Below are positions 6,175 through 13,055 of a stretch of 15,930 bases of DNA, piece after piece. Source of the stretch: an uncultured Bacteriovorax sp. (lineage in GTDB: Bacteria > Bdellovibrionota > Bacteriovoracia > Bacteriovoracales > Bacteriovoracaceae). The stretch is from contig CAMLKK010000051.1 of NCBI GenBank assembly GCA_946480715.1, forward strand, positions 1 to 15,930, read 5' to 3'. A program made the translations under genes and the position numbers. Below the pieces are notes generated by a model. It made no database searches. It was not told the DNA's origin and was given only the letters and a program-made list of their open reading frames with translations. Each line of letters starts with the position of its first letter. Position 1 is the first letter of the stretch.

Positions 6175-7587
6175 TTAAAAATCACAATTCTTCGGTGTTC
6201 TAGGAAACGGAATCACATCCCTAATATTCCCCATCCCCGTAATGTACATAAGCGCCCTCTCAAACCCAAGTCCAAACCCCGCATGTGGAACAGATCCAAA
6301 ACGACGAAGATCTAAATACCACCAAAGCGGTTCTTGATTCATCCCCATTTCATCCATACGTTTTGTGAGTTTTTCAAGGTTGTCTTCACGTTGAGATCCA
6401 CCAATGATCTCTCCGATGCCTGGAACAAGAATATCCATCGCACGAACAGTACGTTGATCTTCGTTCAACTTCATGTAGAATGCTTTGAACTCTTTTGGAT
6501 AATCAGTCACGATGACTGGCATTTTGAAATGAACTTCTGCAAGGAAGCGTTCGTGTTCAGTTTGAAGTTCTGATCCCCACGTTGTTGGGTATTCGAATTT
6601 TTTAACTGCAGGATCAACTTTCGAGAGAATTTCCATGGCCTCTGTGTACGTGATGCGAACAAACTGCGAATCACGAACGTGTTTTAAGACGTCCATGTGG
6701 TTTTTATCAACGGTAGCGTCTTCACGAGAGTATAAGAACTCCAATTCTTTTGGAGCGTGTTCTAAAGCGTATGAGATGAGGTATTTGATGTAATCGGTAG
6801 CAAGGCCCGCGATTTCATCAAGATCAGCAAATGCTACTTCTGGTTCAATCATCCAGAACTCAGACAAGTGTCTTGTTGTGTTTGAGTTTTCAGAACGGAA
6901 TGTTGGTCCAAAAGTATAAACAGAACCTAATCCCATGGCGTAACACTCGCCTTCTAGCTGACCTGTTACGGCAAGAAAAGTTTCTTTTCCAAAGTAATCG
7001 CGAGAGAAATCAAGTTTCCCGTCTTTTGTTTTTGGAGCTTTTGTAATGTCAGAGGCCATTTGAGAAACAGTGAACATTTCTCCAGCACCTTCGGCATCAA
7101 CTCCTGAAATGATCGGCGAGTTCAAATAGAAAAAACCACGATCAGCAAAAAATTTATGTGTGGCCATCGCTAGATGGTGACGAACGCGCATAACAGCACC
7201 GAATGTATTTGTTCTGATTCTTAAGTGAGCTTGCTCTCTTAAAAATTCAAGTGAGGTTGCTTTCTTTTGAAGGGGATAAGTTTCATCAACACGACCGATG
7301 ATTTCAACGGACTTTGCCTGCATTTCAACGTTTTGAACTTTTCCGCCGCCCATAACAAGTTTACCAGTAATAGCGACAGCACTTCCTGTTAAAAGAGCAG
7401 CTACTTCAGCATAGTTTGGAAGAACTTCATCAACGATAATTTGAATTGAGTCCTGGCATGAACCATCGTTCAAAACAACGAAAGAAAATTTCTTTGAATT
7501 ACGAACGGAACGAATCCATCCTTTGACTGTTGCTTCTTGATCAATGATTTTTTCTGAAAGAATTTTTTTTACACTTAAACGAGACAT
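6175..7587 (-). CDS. asnS: Asparaginyl-tRNA synthetase
   Basis: Class II aminoacyl-tRNA synthetase that charges tRNA-Asn with asparagine. Residues 1-105 form the OB-fold anticodon-binding domain (VKGWIRSVRNSKKFSFVVLNDG). The catalytic core shows motif 1 (FFADRGFFYLNSPII, about 146-160), motif 2 (GPTFRSENSNTTRHLSEFWMIEPE, 227-250, with Arg231) and motif 3 (GFGLGFERALMYITG, about 438-452). The HLSEFWMIEPE sequence and the C-terminus IPFPRTPKNCDF are typical of AsnRS rather than AspRS. The 470-residue length is normal. The start ATG at 7587 has AAGGA about 10 bases upstream and lies only 18 bases after the stop of the PfkB-kinase gene, so the two form an operon. The last ten codons are duplicated imperfectly at 6037-6066. 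Confidence 0.97.
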   Translation of the reverse strand: MSRLSVKKILSEKIIDQEATVKGWIRSVRNSKKFSFVVLNDGSCQDSIQIIVDEVLPNYAEVAALLTGSAVAITGKLVMGGGKVQNVEMQAKSVEIIGRVDETYPLQKKATSLEFLREQAHLRIRTNTFGAVMRVRHHLAMATHKFFADRGFFYLNSPIISGVDAEGAGEMFTVSQMASDITKAPKTKDGKLDFSRDYFGKETFLAVTGQLEGECYAMGLGSVYTFGPTFRSENSNTTRHLSEFWMIEPEVAFADLDEIAGLATDYIKYLISYALEHAPKELEFLYSREDATVDKNHMDVLKHVRDSQFVRITYTEAMEILSKVDPAVKKFEYPTTWGSELQTEHERFLAEVHFKMPVIVTDYPKEFKAFYMKLNEDQRTVRAMDILVPGIGEIIGGSQREDNLEKLTKRMDEMGMNQEPLWWYLDLRRFGSVPHAGFGLGFERALMYITGMGNIRDVIPFPRTPKNCDF

Positions 7588-7605
7588 AAAATATTTATCC
7601 TTAAC

Positions 7606-8604
7606 TTATTTCACTAAAATGTTTTTGATGTTTGTGACTTGCTCTTTTCTTAGACGAGCACCGAATTGAGTTACGAGTGTTGATGAAGCGAGACATCCGA
7701 GTTTAGCAGCTTCAGCATATCCCATTCCGTGAGTGATTCCATAAAGCATTGAACCAGCAAATAAATCACCTGCTCCATTTGTATCAACGGCCGTTACTGG
7801 CATTGTGACGACATGAATTTCTTTTTTTCCGTCGAAAACAAGAGCACCTTTTGGTCCAAGAGTAATCGCAAAAGTTTTAGCAACTTTTTTTAGAGCTTCG
7901 GCCGCTTCTTCAACTGATCCAGCTTTTGTGAAGGCCATCGCCTCAGCTTCATTACAGAAGAGAAGATCAACTCCACTACCGATCATCTCTTTCATGCCAT
8001 CAGCAAAAAAATTCACCATGTTGACGTCTGAAAAAGTAAGTGCTGTTTTTACGCCATTAGCTTCAGCAATTTTCTTAGCTTTAACGGCCGCTTCTTTTCC
8101 TGTCGGAGAAGCTACTAAATAACCTTCAATGTACAGATAAGTAGAATTTTTAAGATGCTCTTCCATCAATTCTTTTGTTGAAAAATTTTGAGTAATTCCC
8201 AAGAAAGTGTTCATCGTGCGATCGGCATCTGGTGTGATGAGAACGATACATTTTCCAGTCACGCCACTTTCAAGAGCGCCACTTGATAGATTTGTTTCAA
8301 CTCCATTATCCATGAGATCTTTAAAGTAAAAGTCGCCAGTTTCATCACCGGCCACTTTACATGAATAAAAACTATTTCCACCCAATTGAGAAATGGCAAT
8401 CATTGTGTTGGCAGCAGAGCCCCCGCAAGAACGTTTATGTTGAACACCATGAAGTGTATTAATAATTTCACTTTGACGATTTTCATCAACGAGAGTCATT
8501 AAACCTTTTTCAATGTTGGCCGCTTTCAGGAAAGTTGCTTCAACCTCAAATTCCATATCAACCAGAGCATTTCCAATTCCATACACGTCAAATTTCTTTG
8601 CCAT
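7606..8604 (-). CDS. PfkB-family sugar/nucleoside kinase, probable adenosine kinase
   Basis: Cytoplasmic ribokinase-fold enzyme that transfers phosphate from ATP to a hydroxymethyl group. The 332-residue chain shows the N-terminal substrate-site signature CGGSAANT (60-67) followed by KVAGDETGDFY. It also has the C-terminal PfkB signature DTNGAGD (274-280), whose final Asp is the catalytic base and whose GAG forms the anion hole. The opening YGIGNALVDMEFEV and the overall layout resemble bacterial proteins annotated as adenosine kinases; substrate choice cannot be fixed from sequence alone, and other nucleosides or sugars are possible. A strong GGGAG ribosome site precedes the ATG. It is the first gene of a two-gene operon with asnS and diverges from the YciH gene across 58 bases. 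Confidence 0.88.
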   Translation of the reverse strand: MAKKFDVYGIGNALVDMEFEVEATFLKAANIEKGLMTLVDENRQSEIINTLHGVQHKRSCGGSAANTMIAISQLGGNSFYSCKVAGDETGDFYFKDLMDNGVETNLSSGALESGVTGKCIVLITPDADRTMNTFLGITQNFSTKELMEEHLKNSTYLYIEGYLVASPTGKEAAVKAKKIAEANGVKTALTFSDVNMVNFFADGMKEMIGSGVDLLFCNEAEAMAFTKAGSVEEAAEALKKVAKTFAITLGPKGALVFDGKKEIHVVTMPVTAVDTNGAGDLFAGSMLYGITHGMGYAEAAKLGCLASSTLVTQFGARLRKEQVTNIKNILVK

Positions 8605-8662
8605 AATCTCCCGAGTCCTTTTAAAATAATGGTTAAATTAGGATAATGAAAAAGTTGAAAAA

Positions 8663-9058
8663 ATGAAACAAAATAAACCCGGAAACAAGAGCGAAACGAG
8701 GCTCGTTTACTCCAGTGATGGCTCTCATCTTAAACTTTGTAAAAAATGCGGTGAGGACCCCTGTGAATGTGTGGATTCACCTGCTGCAGTTGTGACCATC
8801 GTGCCGGAAAAAGTCACTTTGAAATTGAAAATTGAAAAAAATCAACGCGGTGGTAAATTGGTGACGGTGATTCATGAACTGCCACACAATCCCACTTACT
8901 TTGAAGACCTCGCCAAAAAATTAAAAAATCATTGTGGCACTGGCGGAACTTTTAAAAAAGAAGGCAAATCGCAAATTGAATTGCAAGGTGACCAACGTGA
9001 GAAGGCCATCGTGTTTTTAGAAAAATTGGGATTCAAAACAAAAAAAAGCGGCGGCTAA
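8663..9058 (+). CDS. yciH: YciH/SUI1 (eIF1-like) translation factor with N-terminal Cys motif
   Basis: The protein has 131 residues. SETRLVYSSDG at the N-terminus and the SUI1 core (about 48-127: LKIEKNQRGGKLVTVIHEL, LAKKLKNHCGTGGTFKK, IELQGDQREKAIVFLEKLGFK) match bacterial YciH, a homologue of eukaryotic eIF1 that influences start-site fidelity in translation. Inserted before the core is CKKCGEDPCEC with cysteines at 26, 29, 34 and 36, a plausible small metal-binding knuckle. The ATG at 8663 overlaps the TGA of a six-codon frame (8646-8666), and no good ribosome site sits at the usual distance. GATAAT at 8642-8647 could instead be a -10 box giving a very short leader. The stop overlaps that of rsmJ by four bases (9055-9058), with no terminator between. 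Confidence 0.9.
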   Translation: MKQNKPGNKSETRLVYSSDGSHLKLCKKCGEDPCECVDSPAAVVTIVPEKVTLKLKIEKNQRGGKLVTVIHELPHNPTYFEDLAKKLKNHCGTGGTFKKEGKSQIELQGDQREKAIVFLEKLGFKTKKSGG

Positions 9059-9828
9059 AATATTTTATACATATCGTAGCGGGTGCTTTTTCCTTCGTAA
9101 GTGGCCGTAGGATTTTTTTGGATAGGATCGGCATCTAGCGGGCGTTTCACAACCACTCTTTGTTTGGCCGTTTTCAAGGCCCATTCCAAAAATTCAGCAC
9201 TGTCGGAATCATCGCCAACGACTGCTTTAAAAATGCGCATTTCTTTGCGAGGAAGTGCACTCTTTTTCTTTTCAGGCGCAGGATACATGGGATCGTAGTA
9301 AATGACGTCTGGTCGTTGATCATCTGAGATCGTAAAATGTCTAGCATCTCCAAACTTTAAATCAACTGCGGGAAGTTGAAATCTGCGTAAGGCATCTCTA
9401 AGCAAAAGATAGACAGCTGGGTGGCGTTCAAAAGAAACGAGATGGGTCCCAAAATGTGAGAGTAAAACAGTGTCTTTTCCCGTTCCGCAGGTTGTATCCC
9501 AGACAAGAAGTTTGCTCTGATGCTCATCATTTCTTCCCTTAATTCCAATGGCCTTCGCGAGAGGCTCTTTGGAAACAGCGTAGTTTTGTCTTTGATGGTA
9601 GGCCATTAAATCATCCCAATCAAAAGACATCAGACCAAGTTCGGCAGAATGATAAAACAATTTATCTTCAGCTTGTGAATACTCCAGGTAGTCACATAAT
9701 TCACAAAGCTTACGCTCTGATTCAATTTCCAGGGAAAAAAGCTCAGTTTTTGTGGAAAACTCTTGTAGAAAGCTTGGCCAACTAGAATGGTCTTTATCAC
9801 TGATTTTTATCTTTTTCTTATCATTCAT
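9055..9828 (-). CDS. rsmJ: 16S rRNA (guanine1516-N2)-methyltransferase RsmJ
   Basis: SAM-dependent methyltransferase that modifies G1516 of 16S rRNA in E. coli. The 257-residue protein shows the SAM-binding motif VWDTTCGTGKDTVLLSHFG (about 109-127), where E. coli has VWDATAGLGRDAFVLASVG. It also has the catalytic-region block YYDPMYP, followed by KKSALPRKEMRIFKAVVGDD and RVVVKRP, which are diagnostic of RsmJ. The first 75 residues are less conserved. The ATG at 9828 has no ribosome site (GCGAAGA directly before it), and a TATAAT box lies only nine bases upstream, suggesting a leaderless or nearly leaderless mRNA. It diverges from gcvP and converges with yciH. Neighbouring yciH and asnS also serve translation. 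Confidence 0.93.
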   Translation of the reverse strand: MNDKKKIKISDKDHSSWPSFLQEFSTKTELFSLEIESERKLCELCDYLEYSQAEDKLFYHSAELGLMSFDWDDLMAYHQRQNYAVSKEPLAKAIGIKGRNDEHQSKLLVWDTTCGTGKDTVLLSHFGTHLVSFERHPAVYLLLRDALRRFQLPAVDLKFGDARHFTISDDQRPDVIYYDPMYPAPEKKKSALPRKEMRIFKAVVGDDSDSAEFLEWALKTAKQRVVVKRPLDADPIQKNPTATYEGKSTRYDMYKIF

Positions 9829-9835
9829 TCTTCGC

Positions 9836-9842
9836 TATTATA
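9836..9842. promoter_or_regulatory. Overlapping divergent -10 boxes between rsmJ and gcvP
   Basis: CTATTATAG (9835-9843) gives TATAAT on the minus strand (9842-9837) for rsmJ and TATTAT on the plus strand (9836-9841) for gcvP. The -35 regions at 17-base spacing are weak on both sides (TTTAAA and TTTTCT). If both are used, polymerases would compete. The rsmJ transcript would start at about 9830, almost at its ATG; the gcvP leader would be about 35 bases. Confidence 0.4.
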
Positions 9843-9882
9843 GACACAAATTTAGAGCTTTTAAAAGGAATGGTATCACCAA

Positions 9883-12800
9883 ATGAATACTCCTAAGACA
9901 ATTACATTATCGTCAACAAACTTTAAGAAACTCCCTTACGATCCCACAAAACTTAAGCGCGAGTTAACGAAGTATTATATTTCATCAACAGATTCAGAAC
10001 AAAAAGAAATGTTGGCAACACTGGGATTGAAAGAATTAAAAGATCTCTTCAACCATATTCCGGACAACGTAAAATTTGATACGGCCCCAACTGTTACTCA
10101 AGAATTGGAATATGATGATCTCATCAATCACATGGAGGCACTCGCTTCAAAAAATAAAGTGAAGACTTCATTCATTGGTGATGGATTAAAAAATTACAAA
10201 GTAAATGAAATCGTTCCTTATGTATGCGACTTGCGTGGACTGACAACGGCCTATACTCCTTATCAGCCGGAACGCTCTCAAGGAACACTTCAAACATTGT
10301 GGGTGTATTCTTCAACGCTATCAATGCTCACGGGATTTGAGGCCATCAATGCTTCATTCTACGATCGCTCAACAACACTTTATGAAGCGATTATGACGGC
10401 CACTCGCCTTGTGAAAAATACAAAGACAGCACTTGTTGCTGGTTCAATTTATCCGGGTGACATCGAAGTTTTAAACACTCAAGCACAATCGACTGGATAC
10501 AAAATTGTAGTGATCCCAACTGATAAAGAAACGGGAATCATCGACATCAATGTCGCTCGCAAAATGGCGCAGGAAATTGGTTCAGACCTTGCGTGTATCG
10601 CCTTTCCTCAAGTTAACAACTTCGGAAACTTGGAAGATGTTCATGCGCTTACAGACCTTTGTACGGAATTAAAAATTCAATCAATCGCCATCATTGATCC
10701 AATGTTACTCGCTACTGATGGACTTATTCCTCCAGTGGAGTACGGTTCTCAAAAGCAAGGAGCGAACATGCTCGTTGGTGAAGGACAGCACTTGGCCATT
10801 GGACCAAACTTCGGAGGCCCGGGGCTTGGAATTTTTGGTATTCGCTATAACGACAAAAATAAAAATGACATCCGTTCAACAGCGGGAAGATTCGTTGGTC
10901 GCGCTAAAGACATCAACGGTAAAGAAGCGCTATGTATGGTTCTTTCTACTCGCGAGCAACATATTCGCCGTGAGAAAGCGACTTCAAACATTTGTTCTAA
11001 CCAATCATTTGTCGCTTCGGCGGCAGGTGCAGCGATCTTAGCTCGCGGTGAAGACGGAATGACTGAAGCGGCCCTTGCTGGTCGTGACTACGCTCTACAA
11101 ATGGCGCAGGTTCTGACTCAATATAAAGGTGTGAAACTCGCATTCCCTTCTACTCCTTTCTACAATGAATTTGTCCTTGAACTTCCGATGAAAGTTTCTG
11201 AACTTCAAAAGAAAGCACAAGCGGCAAACATTCAATTAGGGATTGATGTCTCTGATCGTTTAAAAGATGGACGCAATCTTCTCTTACTTTCTTTCTTTGA
11301 TGTGCACACTGATGAAGATTTAGAAAAGTTAGAAACGTTCTTCACAAATAATTTCGAAGCACTCGAAAATGATGATTTCTTGCCGGAAATTCCAGAGAAT
11401 TTTTTACGTTCAGCACCTGTTGGTCTTCCTTCATTTGATATCAATGAAGTGAAAAAGTTTTATAAGCAACTTGCTGACTTGAACGTTTCACCAGATGACA
11501 ACATCTACCCTCTTGGTTCATGTACGATGAAATACAATCCGTACATCAACGATTGGGCCGCAGGTCTTCGTGGATTTACAGATGTTCACCCTCAAGCACC
11601 AATCGAAGATGTTCAAGGATCACTTGAAATTCTTTATAATATTCAAGAAATGTTCAAATCAATTACTGGACTTCCAGCTGTGACGACACAACCAGTGGCC
11701 GGCGCTCAAGGTGAACTTGTTGGTTTAAAACTTTTCCAAGCCTATCACCGCGATCGCGGAGAAGAAAATGGAAGAGATATTCTTCTTATCCCTCGCTCTG
11801 CTCACGGAACGAATCCAGCAACAGCAACCATGGCCGGCTTTGAAACTAAAATGGTCGATGGTCAGCAGTATGGAATCGTGATCATTGAAGCAGATCAAGA
11901 AGGGCACATCGACTTCAATCAATTGAAACATGAAGTTGAAAAATACAATAAACGCATCGCTGGTGTTATGGTGACAAATCCAAACACATCAGGACTTTTC
12001 GAAACGCGTTTCAAAGAAATGAGTGAACTTATCCACGGTGTTGGTGGTTTAGTTTACATGGACGGCGCAAACATGAACGCCATCGCAGGATGGATTGACC
12101 TTAACAAAATGGGCGTCGATGCTGTTCACAACAATCTTCATAAAACATGGACAATCCCTCATGGTGGTGGTGGTCCAGGTGACGGTATTGTCGCTGTTTC
12201 TCATCGCCTAGTTGATTATCTTCCAGGTATTCAGGTTGTTAAAAAAGGAGAAACTTTCGATGTCGTGAGAGCTCCTAAGACGATCGGATCATTTCACCGT
12301 CACGTTGGAAATTTCGCACACAAAGTTCGTGCATATACTTACATCAAAGCATTGGGTGGTAACGGAACGAGACAAATGTCTGGTGTTGCCGTTCTTGCTG
12401 CTCGCTACCTCTATGAAAAATGTAAAACAATTTATCCATCTCTTCCGGAAAATTGTGAAAATGTTCCTCGTATGCACGAGTTCATTCTCACAATCTCGAA
12501 AGATACTTTCGAGCGCATTGAAAAAGGCGGAACACCAAAAGCTCAAGCGATTGCGAAAATTGGAAAATTGTTCCTTGATTTCGGTCTCCACGCTCCAACA
12601 GTTGCTTTCCCTGAGATCTACGGTCTCATGATTGAACCTACAGAATCATACAGCAAAGCAGAGCTTGATCGTTTTGTAGAAGTTGTGAAAGCGATTCATA
12701 CAATGATTAACGAAACACCTCACGTCCTTCAAACAGCTCCTCACTTCACGCCTGTTAAAAAAGTAGATGAAGTAGAGGCCAACAAGAATTTAACGTTCAT

Positions 12801-12924
12801 GGAAGTTCTCAACAACCTTCCAAAACTTTATACGAATGCCATTGATCCGATCAAACTTTCGACGATGAATATTGCGGATGTTTGCAGCCAGATTGAGAAG
12901 GCGCATGCGAGTTCAAAAGCTTAA
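9883..12924 (+). CDS. gcvP: Glycine dehydrogenase (decarboxylating), fused GcvPA-GcvPB
   Basis: P-protein of the glycine cleavage system: decarboxylates glycine with pyridoxal phosphate and passes the aminomethyl group to lipoyl GcvH. At 1013 residues it is somewhat longer than E. coli GcvP (957). Residues 1 to about 490 resemble the catalytically silent GcvPA subunit (GEGQHLAIGPNFGGPGLG, REQHIRREKATSNICSNQ). From about 505 the sequence resembles GcvPB: YPLGSCTMKYNP (Cys547), SAHGTNPATATMAGFE, VTNPNTSGLFE, then NNLHKTWTIPHGGGGPGDG, where Lys754 should bind PLP. Both halves look more like the two-subunit enzyme than the usual single-chain form, so this appears to be a direct fusion of that type. 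AAGGA lies 13 bases before the ATG, a long spacing. No glycine riboswitch fits in the short leader, and gcvT, gcvH and lpd are not in this window. It ends at a strong terminator. Confidence 0.95.
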   Translation: MNTPKTITLSSTNFKKLPYDPTKLKRELTKYYISSTDSEQKEMLATLGLKELKDLFNHIPDNVKFDTAPTVTQELEYDDLINHMEALASKNKVKTSFIGDGLKNYKVNEIVPYVCDLRGLTTAYTPYQPERSQGTLQTLWVYSSTLSMLTGFEAINASFYDRSTTLYEAIMTATRLVKNTKTALVAGSIYPGDIEVLNTQAQSTGYKIVVIPTDKETGIIDINVARKMAQEIGSDLACIAFPQVNNFGNLEDVHALTDLCTELKIQSIAIIDPMLLATDGLIPPVEYGSQKQGANMLVGEGQHLAIGPNFGGPGLGIFGIRYNDKNKNDIRSTAGRFVGRAKDINGKEALCMVLSTREQHIRREKATSNICSNQSFVASAAGAAILARGEDGMTEAALAGRDYALQMAQVLTQYKGVKLAFPSTPFYNEFVLELPMKVSELQKKAQAANIQLGIDVSDRLKDGRNLLLLSFFDVHTDEDLEKLETFFTNNFEALENDDFLPEIPENFLRSAPVGLPSFDINEVKKFYKQLADLNVSPDDNIYPLGSCTMKYNPYINDWAAGLRGFTDVHPQAPIEDVQGSLEILYNIQEMFKSITGLPAVTTQPVAGAQGELVGLKLFQAYHRDRGEENGRDILLIPRSAHGTNPATATMAGFETKMVDGQQYGIVIIEADQEGHIDFNQLKHEVEKYNKRIAGVMVTNPNTSGLFETRFKEMSELIHGVGGLVYMDGANMNAIAGWIDLNKMGVDAVHNNLHKTWTIPHGGGGPGDGIVAVSHRLVDYLPGIQVVKKGETFDVVRAPKTIGSFHRHVGNFAHKVRAYTYIKALGGNGTRQMSGVAVLAARYLYEKCKTIYPSLPENCENVPRMHEFILTISKDTFERIEKGGTPKAQAIAKIGKLFLDFGLHAPTVAFPEIYGLMIEPTESYSKAELDRFVEVVKAIHTMINETPHVLQTAPHFTPVKKVDEVEANKNLTFMEVLNNLPKLYTNAIDPIKLSTMNIADVCSQIEKAHASSKA

Positions 12925-12928
12925 AATA

Positions 12929-12957
12929 AAAAAGGCCCTTTATAAAAGGGCCTTTTT
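12929..12957. terminator. Strong bidirectional terminator between gcvP and the nucleotidase gene
   Basis: A 13-bp perfect stem (AAAAAGGCCCTTT with AAAGGGCCTTTTT) closes a three-base ATA loop. An A-run leads in and a T-run leads out, so it can terminate transcription from either direction. It starts 5 bases past the gcvP stop. For the minus-strand nucleotidase it lies beyond repeat copy B. Confidence 0.9.
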
Positions 12958-12958
12958 A

Positions 12959-13055
12959 TTTGCTTCAGCTGATCCAACTCTCTAAAAGTTAAATTATTGT
13001 TTCTCACTTTTGAAAACTGTAGAAATGCTCCACTGGAGCATTTCTTGGATCAGCT
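12959..13055 (+). repeat. Structured repeat, copy B (possible ncRNA or MITE-like element)
   Basis: Starts TTTGCTTCAGCTGA like copy A. The closing stem AGCTGATCCA (12967-12976) pairs perfectly with TGGATCAGCT (13046-13055). An internal AAAAGT/ACTTTT pairing (12983-12988 with 13005-13010) is possible. The conserved CTGT precedes a 12-bp hairpin AGAAATGCTCCA-C-TGGAGCATTTCT (13021-13045). Compared with copy A, two pairs in the closing stem and one in the hairpin have changed on both sides, so pairing is preserved. Its last two bases form part of the stop codon of the convergent nucleotidase gene. Unlike copy A, no T-run follows the hairpin and a separate terminator precedes it, so termination is not its obvious job here. 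Confidence 0.7.

Noticed and set aside
9829..9882. Glycine riboswitch before gcvP
   Set aside because: Only 54 bases separate gcvP from the divergent rsmJ start, too few for the aptamer, and no fitting conserved core is visible.
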